This document shows positions 25,520 to 37,300 of a stretch of DNA of 64,000 nucleotides, in pieces. The position numbers and the translations under genes were made by a program. Within the stretch, counting starts at the first letter, position 1; every line of letters begins with the position of its first letter. The notes below the pieces were generated by a model that was not told the origin of the DNA, made no database searches, and saw only the letters and a program-made list of their open reading frames with translations. Source of the stretch: Juglans regia (taxonomy: Eukaryota > Streptophyta > Magnoliopsida > Fagales > Juglandaceae); assembly GCF_001411555.2 (NCBI RefSeq), contig NC_049905.1:1178001-1242000 (forward strand). The letters are read 5' to 3'.

Positions 25520-26636
25520 AAAAATTAATACATCTATCGTCTCAAACAAAAAAGAAAACAAAAATAACGGCCAGGATATCAGGAGTTGCATTTACGTAAG
25601 AGCGGATATGTTAGGTCCCACCGTTGATATCCATTAAGACCGGAACACGTATAACTGACAAACTGCCTAGGACACTGAAAACCAAATCACCCAATCCAAA
25701 GGTCAGCAAAACAAACGACACGTGTTGTCTCAAAACAAAGTAGAGTTTTTTCTGTCTTGCGTGGGGCCCAATCTTCTCCCAATTCTTTCTTTCCTTTTTG
25801 TGGGGCCGAGAAACATAAACTGATAAAAGATCTGGGTGTTGCACAGAAATAAATAATATATATACATTAGGCTTATTACCTTTTATTTACTATTCTTATT
25901 ATTTTATTTTTATTTTTATTAACATCCTTAATTATTAAAAAAATATAAAATTTTATTAATAATCATTTTTTTAATTATTAAATAAAAAAAAATAAATAGT
26001 AAATAAATGGTACGAATTAATAAATCTATCATTATCTAATATTTTAAATATAAAAAAATTTTATAAAATAAATTTATAAAATAACATAGTTTAATATAAT
26101 ATGTTAATTGGACAAAATATTGCATAAATTAATGATAAAACTTATAAGTGTGACATACATATATGCAAAATTGAGTATTTTTAAAGTGAGATGCAATCAA
26201 GTTTATCATTTTTTTATTATTATTTTTGTGACTAATAATTCAAATTTTATTATTTTAATTAAAGTATTATAAGTAGTTAGACTCTGAAAGTATTTATATT
26301 AGGTTAGTATTATTATGTACATAAAATTAAGGAAATTAAAAATAATTATTTCTTTTAATTTTTTTTCCTACAACAACAAAATAGAAGACCTTATTTGCAG
26401 AAGGAAACTGCTCATCCCCTCCGTTTTATTTTATCTTTCTCGCACTCTTCCTCTCACCTCCCCGGAGAGACAAGGTCCTCTCTCTTGCTGTCACATTCTT
26501 TTTTTCTCCCTTCTGATTTCTACATACCCATATGTATGCTTGTATTATATTCAATATGTGCGTATGCGGGTGATGTTTATCTTTCCAATTCTGTTTGTGG
26601 GATTTGTGTAGGTGGGTATTTATTGAGTAAGATCTG

Positions 26637-26687
26637 ATGTACTTTCCGGTGGATCTCGCCTCTACGCAAGATCATGATGGCCCTTGA
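26637..26687 (+). promoter_or_regulatory. Upstream ORF overlapping the exonuclease start
   Basis: An ATG at 26637 opens a 16-codon frame ending at TGA 26685-26687. It overlaps, in another frame, the main start at 26674. If this ATG is in the mRNA, translation of the short frame would reduce initiation at the main ATG. The leader boundaries are inferred, so the uORF is tentative. Confidence 0.4.
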
Positions 26688-29600
26688 AACTAAAGGTATG
26701 CATTTATTTTTTATTTTTTAAAATTAATTTTGGTTGTTGATCTGACGGTTACTAGGTCGGTTCTGTAAAGTGTTATGGTGGTGTTTTTGATCGGTTTTAA
26801 TTAATTCTTTTACGATGTTGTTTGATTGTTTTATTTGGTTGCATGTTCTTTTGAATTTCATTAGGAATCACTAGTCTGTGTTTGATAAAAAGGAATCTCT
26901 CACTCTCTGTGACGTTGTTTGAATTTTAATTAGCGAGGGGAATGTGGAAAATAGTTGTGATCTGGGTCTTGAGTTCTGAGTCCCTATGAGAGAATTCAAG
27001 TCAGTTTTGGGTTTAAATTTACGAGTTAGCTGCTTAAGTATGCATGGCAGTGGACTCTGAGAAACATATTCAAGTGTTGAATTGAGATGTGGAAGCTATG
27101 GGATAACAAGTTTTTCTTTATTCGTTCTTTTTTAGAATGTGAGATTTGAGCTTAAGCCCTAACCCAATCGCTATAAATGAGGCATATGTGGTGACTTGGA
27201 AATTTTCAAGGTGGATGTAATATTAAATAGTTCAAATAGTTGTGAGTTTCTAAATAAATAAGATAATTTTAATTAATGATCAAAGAAAAGATTAGATAGC
27301 ATAATCACACCTAGTAATAGGCATCATCCAACCAAGCCCATAGAGGCTGAAACAGCTCTCCATAATGTCCTAGCCACCTGCAATGGAGTAGAAGATCCAC
27401 ACATTCTCAATTCCCACACTTCTTGCACATACAACACAATTCTATAACCATTACATGTCTCTTCCTTAGGTTGCCGTCAAGGGAGCCTTGCTTTTCCAAA
27501 TGGTCTTCTATGGAAAATTAATATTGTTGTGGGGGACTAATCCCCTTTATTTTTTTTTGGGGGGGTGGAGGCAAGAGGTGAAATATCATTTGGTGAGTTG
27601 GGCTAAGATGCGTTCTCCGATCTTCAAGCGTGGATTGAGGTTTCGGAATATGCTAATGTTTAATCTTGCATTATTGGGGAAATGAATCTGGCATTACTAG
27701 AATGACGGAGAGGCTTTATGGAAAGTGGTAGAAGATTACAAATATGTATGTCTCTGGGGTTGATGGTGTTCTAATGAGGTCCAAGGGCCTCATGGGGTGG
27801 GGCTATGGAAGATATAAGGAAAAATTGGGGGGATTTTATAAAAACATCATAGTTGAGGTGAAATATGGATCCAGAATCAAGTTTCGGCTCCATCTATGGT
27901 GTGGTGACAGGGCCCTCAAGGAAGTTTTCCCCAGTGTTTATAGTGTTTCTTGTAACAAGGATGCTTCAGCAACAATCAATTTGGAGATTCATATTGATTC
28001 CATTCAATGGAATATATGCTTCATTAGAGCAGCTCAAGATTGGGAGGTGGATGCGTTTAGTGGACTTTTTAATTTGTTGAATTTTGCTAGATTGCAGAGA
28101 GAAGGTGGAAAAGATTCTCTGGGCCCCATCAAAAAAAGGAATGTTCAGTGTTCGTTCCTTCTGTAATACCTTTATTGTTCTTTATATTAATCCATTTCTA
28201 TGTGAGAATATTTGGAGGACAATGCTTCCCTTGAGAGCTGCATTCTTTGCTCGGATGTGCTCTTTAGGGGAGATTCTTACCATGGAAAATCTAGGGAGAA
28301 ACACATCAGGATGATCGATTGGTGTTTTGTGTGTAAGAGGAGTGGGGAGTTTGGTGATCATCTTCTACTTCATTGCTAGACTGCAAATGCAATGTGGAGT
28401 GACGCTTTTAGTTGGATTGGTTTGGCTTGGGTCATACCTAGAGATTCGTTAAATCTACATGACTTTCTTCTATCTATATCTTCTTTTGGATAGGCGTCTC
28501 CTTTGTATACTTTATGTGTGTTTGTTTTGCACTTATTAATGGAGAATTATTACTTGTTAAAAAGAAAAGACTGATGCCTTATAGGAGCAGCTTGTAGTTT
28601 AGGTTTTTTTACCTTTTCAAATAAAGCATCAATTCACTGTTGGTGTGACTAAATACCTTGGATTGAATGACGAACTTGAAGCGTAAATGAGAGCGGGTTT
28701 TGGTGGTGATTCCTAGCTGGTGGCTGCAAAGCCCTGTAAATTCTCTCTCCAAAATGGACTGAATGATGACCCTGAAGCATAAATGAAAGCCTGGTTTTTA
28801 GAGTGTCGTTTGGCATCCAAGATGGCCACACGATTATGCTTGCAAAGAAATGATGGTGTTTCTAAATAAATTTTGATATTTCTCTTAATGGGATTTTAAT
28901 TGTAGTTTTCTGTGGATCCTAATCTTAGTAGAATTTCCTTTCATAGCCATGACATTTGCTTGAACTAGAAAACACATTGGTTATTTAGGCTTCATGGTGC
29001 AATTTATATTATGTACATACAGCCATGATTTTACTGATAAAAAAAAAAAACATACAGCCATGATTGCCACACTAATAACATGCTCGCTGCTTCCCATTTT
29101 ACTGCAGAAACTATGCAAAGGAACTGTGAGGCATCCTTAAAATGCCTCCAGAGCCCGGGAGTCCCTTACAAACTGCAGTGTAATGGGAATTCTGTAGATG
29201 GATTTTCAGAGCTTAAAGATAAAATAAGCCCTCACCAAGGTGGGGATGTTGAACCAGACCGCCCATTGGGTTGCGAGTTTCCTGAGCCACCTAATGATCT
29301 TTACAACAAGCCAACCTACCAGCATGATTTTGGCAAATGGTCAACCTTCCATTTTGATTCTCAAAAGGTGCAGCGGTGCCACATTAACACTTTTGAGAGC
29401 CAGTTTTACCCATTCCCTGTGGAGAATCAGTTTCAATATGTTCCATTTAATAGGATTGCTCAAGGTCACCCCTATGATTTCCAATTTCAAGATTTTCAGT
29501 ATTTTGTGGTCATAGATTTTGAGGCGACCTGCGATAAAGATAGAAATCCTCACCCACAAGAGATAATTGAGTTTCCATCTGTTATCGTGAGTAGTTTAAC

Positions 29601-31479
29601 TGGCCAGCTGGAAGCATGTTTTCAGACATATGTGCGACCAACTTGCAATCAACACTTGAGTGATTTCTGCAAGGGTCTAACTGGTATCCAGCAAATTCAG
29701 GTTTGTTCTGAACTCAGTTTACCTACAATTATAGAAAGGAAATATGGTACATGGATTGATCAGTTGCAGTTTACAGTAGATTATTTTAGTGGTACTCAAG
29801 AAGTGGGCTCCCCCATCTCCCCCAAATTGTGATGCTAATTTATATTTTTTCTTAGTATAGTCAGCTTTAGTTTGCTTTACACTTTATGAAGGAGATTTCT
29901 ACTTCAGACTTGTATAGCTATCTTTGTTTGTCTCTAAGTTGTGGATTTTAGCATCTGAAAATATGACAGATGGTTAAGGTATGTTTGGTTTTGTATTGGG
30001 ATTTGTGAAAGTCGATATAGGTGGAGTTAAAAACATTATGGGACTGTATGCTGATCAGGCCTCCTGAGAAACCTATGTTGGTGGTATCAGCATTAGGTTA
30101 TGGCCTCTTCTCAATCATGGTTTTTCATGATGAATTGTAAATTTAATCTTTTTTATCTGCACCTAAAAGAATAGTTGAAAAGGAGGAGACTCCACAATCA
30201 AAGCATTCGGTTGAGACGTATAATCCCTTAAGAACATCAAAGTTGTGCTTGTGTTTGTGTGCATTATTGAGTGTATATGCCTGTATGGGATTTAGAGACA
30301 CACGAGAAGGAATAGATCTAAACTGTGCTTATATGGACATAAATGCATAGATCTAATTTTTTTTTTAACAAAATCTGAGTATAAACCAAGAATACCATCT
30401 TACTAAACTCAATTCAACTAAGCCTCCCAACTGAATGGGGTCAGCTGTAAGTAAATTAGTTTTATAATTTGAATTACATAAAAAAAATATGATAGGAAAT
30501 GGCAATTTTTTGAACTTGGATCATAATTACTGAGAGAAGTATCTGAATTGAAACTGATGGAATATGTGACTATATATGGATGAACGTACAAAAAAAAAAT
30601 ATATGGATGAGTTGGAGGCGTGTATGAGAACCACACTGAATTTCTCGATCTATACAATGGTGTTATAACCATGATTATTAATAGTTAATATTTGTTTTTG
30701 TCTTAAAAACTTGGACCATTTAGATTTAATATTGTTCTGACCATATTGTTCGGTGCCAGGTGGACAGAGGTGTTACTTTAAGTGAGGCTCTCCTTAGGCA
30801 TGACAAATGGCTTGAGAAGAAGGGGATTAAGAGCACTAATTTTGCTGTGGTGACATGGTCAAATTGGGATTGTAGGGTGATGCTGGAATCTGAGTGTCGA
30901 TTTAAGAAGATTAGAAAGCCTCCTTATTTTAACCGGTAAAATAACAGATAATGAAAATACTGTTATTTTGAAATCCCTACGTCTGGATATAATCTGGTCT
31001 GATTTCTGTGTTGATCTTTTGTTAGATGGATCAACTTAAAGGTTCCTTTCCATGAGGTTTTTGGTGGTGTGAGGTGCAATCTTAAGGAGGCGGTTGAGAT
31101 GGCAGGCTTGGTATGGCAGGGCCGTGCTCACTGTGGCCTGGATGATGCGAAAAACACTGCTCGCCTACTTGCGCTCCTCATGCGCAGGGGTTTTAAATTC
31201 TCCATTACAAACTCTCTGATGTGGCAGACTACTGACCGCTCATTGATGTGGAAGCAGTCCCCAGAGCCCCTGTCCTTCTCCCCTCATCAGCCACAGAAAC
31301 CAAAGGATATTCATATTCCTGTTTTCCCCTATCACCCTTATTGTTTCTGTGGGGTGAAGAGCAGCAGAGGAATGGTCCAGAAGCCGGGGCCAAAGCAAGG
31401 GAGCATCTTCTTTGGGTGTGGAAATTGGACTTCCACTAGAGGAGCCCTCTGCCATTACTTCGAATGGGTTGCTACCTGA
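26674..31479 (+). CDS. ERI1-type DEDDh 3'-5' exoribonuclease with GRF zinc finger
   Basis: Exons: 26674-26695, 29108-29700, 30760-30935 and 31026-31479. The phases close to give 414 residues. The exonuclease domain (about residues 145-335) has the DEDDh signature: Exo I DFEATCDKDRNPHPQEI, Exo II around WSNWDCRVMLESEC, and Exo III HCGLDDAKNTA. Near the C-terminus is a GRF-type zinc finger, YCFCGVKSSRGM then FFGCGNW and CHYFEW, which in other proteins binds single-stranded nucleic acid. ERI1/3'hExo relatives trim the 3' ends of histone mRNA, 5.8S rRNA and small RNAs; the substrate in plants cannot be told from the sequence. The first intron is 2.4 kb and full of LINE relics. The starts ATG 26674 and 26677 are adjacent. 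Confidence 0.9.
27290..27486 (-). mobile_element. Antisense LINE zinc-finger fragment
   Basis: Read on the minus strand, this piece gives NLRKRHVMVIELCCMCKKCG followed, after a break, by CVDLLLHC. That is the zf-RVT zinc finger seen in the other LINEs here. It ends about where a plus-strand LINE fragment begins, making a head-to-head pair in the first intron of the exonuclease gene. Confidence 0.7.
27487..28562 (+). mobile_element. Degenerate LINE relic (RT thumb to 3' end)
   Basis: Frameshifted pieces on the plus strand match the LINE at 18-20 kb in order: VKYHLVSWAKMRSPI with RGLRFRNMLMFNLALLGK; IKFRLHLWCGDRALKEVFPS; RAAQDWEVDAFSGLFNLL; MFSVRSF; and the zinc finger IDWCFVCKRSGE with HLLLHC. 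The 3' tail ttattacttgtt and a short A-run lie at 28540-28562. Many stops and frameshifts mark it as old. Confidence 0.85.
28663..28799. repeat. Local imperfect direct repeat
   Basis: About 40 bp (gaatgacgaacttgaagcg, then taaatgagagcgggtttt) recurs about 96 bp later as gaatgatgaccctgaagcat then aaatgaaagcctggttttt. Function unknown; it lies in the first intron of the exonuclease gene. Confidence 0.5.
29015..29065 (+). mobile_element. Tail-only retroposon insertion with 16-bp target-site duplication
   Basis: The 16-bp word acatacagccatgatt is present at 29015-29030 and 29050-29065. Between them are only 19 bp: ttactgat followed by A. A perfect 16-bp duplication around an A-tailed stub is best explained by target-primed reverse transcription that copied just the end of a tail. 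It lies 42 bp upstream of exon 2 of the exonuclease gene. Confidence 0.7.
30573..30610 (+). mobile_element. Tail-only insertion, third example
   Basis: The word tatatggatga at 30573-30583 is repeated at 30600-30610. The 16 bp between are acgtac plus an A-run. It has the same structure as the stubs at 14424 and 29015 but a different sequence before the A-run. The target is AT-rich, so slippage is a possible alternative. Confidence 0.45.
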
Positions 31480-31954
31480 ATGGGAGTATGAGAAGACTTC
31501 TCTCAATCTCCCCACATGTTATCCTAAGTCTTCATAAAATGTTTTCTGTAAAAATTAAAAAAAAAAAAAAAAAGGGATAGATTTAATGGGTTGTCTCCTA
31601 GTAAAGCAAGTATGCCTTAGGTGCTTGGTGAGGTTTCTGCTTCTTACAGTATACATATAAATAGTTGGCTCATTTGCTTAATATTGTGTCTGCTATAGAC
31701 CAAGTAGTCTTCTAAGGAAAGGGAGCTTCAACCTGTAAAGCTGACTTACTGTTGACTGGAGAACAGCTCGGAATGCAAGGATGGGTAGTTAGGATGGTGC
31801 TTTTACATGCTCTGGCATGCTAAGTTTATCTTAAATAATTTGTGAGATAGAGACACTTATCTGAATGCATTTTTAATTGGAATCAGTAGATTTGCACGGC
31901 CTGGTCTGCTGATTTCATTTGTTTGATATTAGTTTCCTGTTGCAGTTTTCTAGT

Positions 31955-33335
31955 TTGGATACCAAAATCATCTCAACCATCTCATCTCATCTCATTATTA
32001 CAATTTTCACAAATTTTCACATAAAAAAAAATAAACAATTCAATTTTTTCAAATTTCATCTAAAATTATTTCATCTCATCTTACTATCCAAACTCTAGTT
32101 CTTGTCTCATAGATCCAGTTTTCTCTCCTTGGCTCATTCAGGAGCCCTCGACTTAAGAGGTGCCTAATGTTGAAATAGTTTGTGAATAATAGTGAGATAG
32201 TTTGAGTTATGTTTTATGAAATTTTGGAAAATGAGAAAAAAAATTGAATAAAAATTATTATAAAGTTAAAATATTGTTAAAATATAATTTTTTAATATGA
32301 TTTTTTCTTGAAAATTTGAAAAAATTGAATTATTTTTTTATTTTTTGTTTGAAAGTTTAAGAAAGTTATAATGATTAGTTTGAAATAGTTGTAATGATTG
32401 ATTTGAAAATATTTGTGTTTAAGTAATGTTTGAAAATTAGATGAGTTGAGAATTTTGGGATGAAACCTTTTTTCAAAAAGTCCGGTTCGGGCAAACGATC
32501 ATCGTTTGTTTTCAGAGATGAGATGAGATGAGTTGAGATTAAAATTAAAAAGTTGAATAAAATATTGTCAGAATATATTTTTTAATATTATTGTTGTTTT
32601 GGGATTTGAAAAAGTTGAATTGTTTATTTTATTTTGTGTGGGGATTTGAAAAAGTTGTAATGAAGATGTGAGATGAGATGAGATGAGATGAGATGTTTTT
32701 GAAAAACAAACAAGGCGTTAATCTTTAACTGTTTGGATACAATAAATATTTCATCTCATTTAATTATTATAACTTTTTCAAAATTCTACACAAAATATAA
32801 TAAACAATTCAACTTTTTCAAATCTCAAAATAATAATAATATTAAAAAGTAATATTTTGATAATATTTTATTCAACTTTTAAATTCATCTCATCTCAACT
32901 CATTATCCAAATTGTATCTAAATCTAAATCAAACCATACTATGTTTACATTCCACCAATTTGTGTTCAGAGTGGAAATAACTGTACTCTCTCTCTCCTCT
33001 CTCACTCATTATCCAAGAACTCAATAGTCCATGGTGCGCAGCCCAGTCAAATATATCTGAGATAAACGTTTTTACTACAAATTCAAGGGATATGAAATAA
33101 TTTATTTGAAAAGGTTGAAGAAGTTTCTTTTAGTCAAAAATCTTTTAGGTGCAATTTGGATAATAAATTGAGATAAATTAAAATGAAAATTGAAAATTGA
33201 ATAAAATATTATTAGAATATTATTATTATTTTGAAATTTTAAAAAAATTAAATTATTTATTATATTGTGTGAAAATTTAAAAAAATTATAACGTTAAGAT
33301 GAGATGAAATGAAACACTTATTGTATTCAAATGGA
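31955..33335. mobile_element. Cluster of family-2 MITE-like repeats
   Basis: Five copies lie nearly end to end in both orientations, at about 31955-32100, 32165-32440, 32505-32715, 32725-32930 and 33150-33335. Each has gagatgagatgagatga (or its inverse) at the ends and words such as aaaatattattagaatatta and tttgaaaaagttgaattg inside. Some copies keep similar flanks (tctagtttggat and atccaaactctag around the first). The interval lies between the exonuclease and RBR genes and holds no coding frame. Confidence 0.65.
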
Positions 33336-33699
33336 GCCGTCTTTGCAGGGGTTTACCAAAAATTGCTGGGTACAAAAGTCATCACATACAGATTTAAGAT
33401 GTCACATATAAATAATTAAATCTCATTCTCATTAATTTTTGAGATAAGAGATAGTTTAATACAGAATGGTATACATGTTTTGAATTCGAAACTAAACTCT
33501 ACATTCACCTAATTGAATTAAATATTCTCTATATTGGTCTCACTCGTAAAATTAAGAAAAAATTTGACCCATTCGTAAAATTAAAGAAGAGTATGACCCA
33601 CACGTGATGAAAGTTAAGATATAATATAAATATTAAAATCCATCTCTTCAATTTTGAGCAAGACACTACCACAATTAAACTTATGTCATCCCATCCCAT

Positions 33700-33930
33700 T
33701 GGAGTTGGCTCAAGTGGTAAAGGCTTTGAGCTTGGGGATATGCTTCTTTCAAGTCTAAGGTTCAAATTCCCTTAATGCAAATAATCTCTTAGGACCATCA
33801 AACTGAAAATTTTCTTTTGAATTACCCGAGGTGCACTTACAGAAAATTTCTTGCCGAGGGTCTATGCACTCCCGGGATTAGTCAGGATGCTAGGATGCTA
33901 TTCCTGGACACCCTATGCCAATAAAAAAAA
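33700..33930 (+). mobile_element. SINE, tRNA-derived head (Au-like)
   Basis: A Pol III A-box (tggctcaagtgg, 33706-33717) and B-box (ggttcaaattc, 33759-33769) are 42 nt apart, as in tRNA-derived SINEs. The body contains gaattacccgaggtgc, cgggattagtcagg and ggacacc, words I recall from the plant Au SINE family. It ends in an A-run at about 33923-33930. It is not a tRNA gene, because no cloverleaf stem pairs. Confidence 0.75.
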
Positions 33931-34396
33931 TACTTATTTCACCCTACGCATATTTGGAATGGCCGAAATCACACCCTCAGTTACATATCCAGCGGAAACC
34001 CCAACGATACATATGGTTACACCTCCCAAGACAACCGGGGAAGAGAGGTAGAAAACAAGATTAATGAAGAACTCCGAAGAGAAGTAGAAAACAAGATTAA
34101 TGACGAACTCCGATGCAGGTGATAATATCAATGTATAGGCACAGGCGGAAGATCAATAAGGACTTGAAACAACTATAAGAACCAAACAATTTTATAAAAT
34201 TAGTCAGTCAGAGCCAACTACATTTTTTAAAGCTCCATATCTACCTACCTATATGTGCAAATGGGGTGGTGGCAGCCATTCCTAAACCGCTCATACCACA
34301 CACCTATGTCACAAGCTTAAAACAAGTGTAGATTAAAATATATAAAGAATGAGAGAAGAACTTGAATTTACATATAGGGTCATCATGACCACCAGA

Positions 34397-37300
34397 TTAG
34401 GAGTCGGGTTGCTCAGTTTTCAGCGGTGCACCTGATGAGGATGTGCAACTCCCATTCTGAAGGTATAGGCTGTTGGCCACCATAGAATCACTAACCAACC
34501 CAACATCAACATCATCGAAGTTAAGGGTGCCTCTAAACTTTCGGGTGCTGCAGGAAAAAAGCAATGCAGATGAAGATAAGTACAAGGAGGGAAAAAGAGA
34601 AAAGGCCAAACCTCAGAAGTTGGAAGGCATGTAGAAAAGCATACCCATTCAAGCGGTTATTGATGGCACTCAGGTCTTTTGAAGGGCTCTGATATGCATG
34701 AGTGCTCTCTCCAACGCAAGCATAGTAACTTTTTGAGCTATGTGAGATTAGAGCATCCATCTGTACAAATATTCAAAGCTTAATTTTGGAATGAGGAATT
34801 GATAAGTAGATCCGCAGATACGAAGAACCTAACTTTAACTTAAGAACTGAGCACTCCACTAATTCAACTTGTTTTGATGCCAAGTTCATGCATTGAGATC
34901 ATCATCTCAATCTTTTTTCAATCACATCAAATATATCATGGAGCCACCCAAAAACCCATAGCAAAACCAAATAAGCAACTCATATACAAGGTTATAAAAA
35001 TAACACCTGCTCAGAAAAGGCCAAGACCATGGTTGAAATCTATAAACTCATGTAATTTGGTACTGAGTTAAATTTGTTTGCATGATGTTTTTAAAGGCAT
35101 CATTCTTTGGTGAACATTCAAGCAACAAGTTTGACAAATGTATCAAGTGATTATCTGTGTGTGCATGTGTATAGAAAAACTGATAAGAAAACTGGTAGAA
35201 CTCTCAGAGCAAAATTAGGTGAAACATCAAAGTCACCTTTACAGGAAGAGGGCTTTTTAGTTGTGTTTTATTTGTCTTGTATTTTTCACGGAAAACTAGG
35301 CAAATAATTGGATGAAAAAAAAAATTCGGAGAAATAATTTTTTTTTTGAGATCTAAAGATGTTAGGATTGAAATTGAAAACTTTTTGTGCAAAACTTTGA
35401 AACTTTCTTTGTATCCAAATATGCCAGGTTCCATCAAATTGAAAATGTAACGGACTTGCATTACTCTGATGGAGATACGTACTAAATCAACCCACAAATG
35501 GGATCCCGCATAAAATAAAACAAGCATACTTCAAATATCTAAAATAATTTCACATAACACGTGAAGATCCAAATTCTTTTTTGTCCTTTGCTCTAGTAGG
35601 CTTGTAAGTATGTGACATTGACTAATTTGAAAATGAAGAGGTAAAGGAGCAAAGCCCATAAATATGAACACTAACAAAAACACAAGTACCTTTGATGATC
35701 GCAATGGAGAGACATATACATTGTGTGCTGCTGATACTTTCTTAGGGGACATATCAGGGAGACTTGGAAAAGGAGACATTTTAGGTGATCCAGGACATTG
35801 AGCTAATCAGCCAGAAAAGAGAGAAGAAGCATATCAGGTAATGGCTAGCACGATGCAAATTGCAATTGATGAGCATGATGATAATATATAAATTCGCAAC
35901 AAAAGCATACCATCGTTATTGTTGACTTCAGGAACTCGGTTAGTTTTTGTAGTTGCTCCAGCAGGGCTAAGCTCAACCAGCAGAGGCTTTACAGCAGGAA
36001 CAAAGATTTTATTGTAAAATGTAATGATATCAACATGTTCCTGTGATGTTCTCTGTTTCCAAACCACTCAGTGTTAAAACTTTATCCAGAAGACTTGACT
36101 GACAGTTAAATAGAGATTAGGTGACAGTACCCCATTGTGCCGTGCTGATGACCAATCAACAAACACACTGCGGAAAACTTGTGGTTTACATTGTGGTTGT
36201 TTGCTATAGTTGTAAATAATTTCCCTAAAGGTCAGGGCGAGTTGAGATATCTGCACTCCAGAACATGGCAAGAGTGAGAAAAAAGGAAAAGGATTGAACA
36301 GCATCCCAAAAACTCTCACAAGTTCGTCATAGCAAACCTTTGCAACTCCATAGAAACAACAAAGGATGATCTGGTCAATGTGACGGTTAAAAAATAGAGA
36401 TGTCCGCTGACTTAGGATTTGTTGAAAAATAGAGTAGACATTCTCTCTGATCTGCTGAGATAGTTGTAGCCTTTCAACCATACCATTGATTCTGACAGCT
36501 GCCAACTTAGTTATCTAGAAATCACATGTACAATATGTAACTGTTAATGCAACTAAAAAGACAAAGCAACCGAATCCTAACTAAATCCACAAAGTGAGGT
36601 GAGATGGAAAACAAGTACAATTCATGACAGGAACAGATGTTTACCACTTTACTTCATTTGTTAAATTACAAAAATAGTACGTTTGACCACATATACAGCA
36701 CAAAGAAATGGGGGAAAAAGCACTACAGAATAAATCCACCTCAGGATTGGTCTCCAATATCCTCATTGTACAAACAAATATCCACAACAGTTTGATCTAT
36801 ATATCATCTACACGAAGAATTATAATCCTAACACAGAAAAGCTTCAAATTGGATGGCTCCAAGCAACCAAAACCTTACATAATACATCCAACAGAAAAAT
36901 GCAAAAGTGATTCCTCATAAATGTGCCTAATACCTTGCTAAAGAATATATTGATTCCAGTTTCGGCACACGTCTCCCCTCCACCACCTGGATTTGGCCGT
37001 GTTGGACTGCACACATGAATATCCAAAGGCAGAATCCCAAGTTAAAGAAGAGCTATAAAAACGAAAAGATGAAAATAAATTAGATCCATCAGTTCTCGTC
37101 TTCCAAGACTACATCTACATCAAATAGTACCTAGCAAATGCAGACTGCAAAGCAGGGGGTGTTAGCTTCAATTTAATGTTGTTCAGGAGGCGATCCTTGA
37201 CGGGTGATGTAAAGGAATTCCGCTCTACTAATACACTTCGGTAATCTGTGCACGGTCTTTTTGGAGACCTGATATCCCCATTCTGACCTGAATAGCAATA

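Larger units (their letters stand above)
22703..26380. other. Intergenic region with MITE copies
   Basis: No gene is recognised in 3.7 kb of strongly AT-rich DNA. It holds family-2 MITE copies at about 23280-23470 and 24900-25100 and a family-1 MITE at 25346-25519. The left edge is the former promoter of the receptor kinase. The right edge (26300-26400) is the likely promoter of the exonuclease gene. The short frames here have no recognisable content. Confidence 0.6.

Noticed and set aside
29080..29107. Start of the exonuclease at the ATG at 29080 (MLAASHF)
   Set aside because: The stretch before 29108 contains the acceptor ttttactgcag, and the phase matches the first exon ending at 26695.
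33700..33775. tRNA gene
   Set aside because: A and B boxes are present but the acceptor and anticodon stems do not pair, and a long SINE-type body with an A-tail follows.
36074..36505. Uninterrupted 143-codon RBR exon
   Set aside because: It spans the 87-nt intron 36251-36337; plant RBRs read VAK directly into ISQ at this point, and gt and ag sites are present. Retention is discussed as a finding only.
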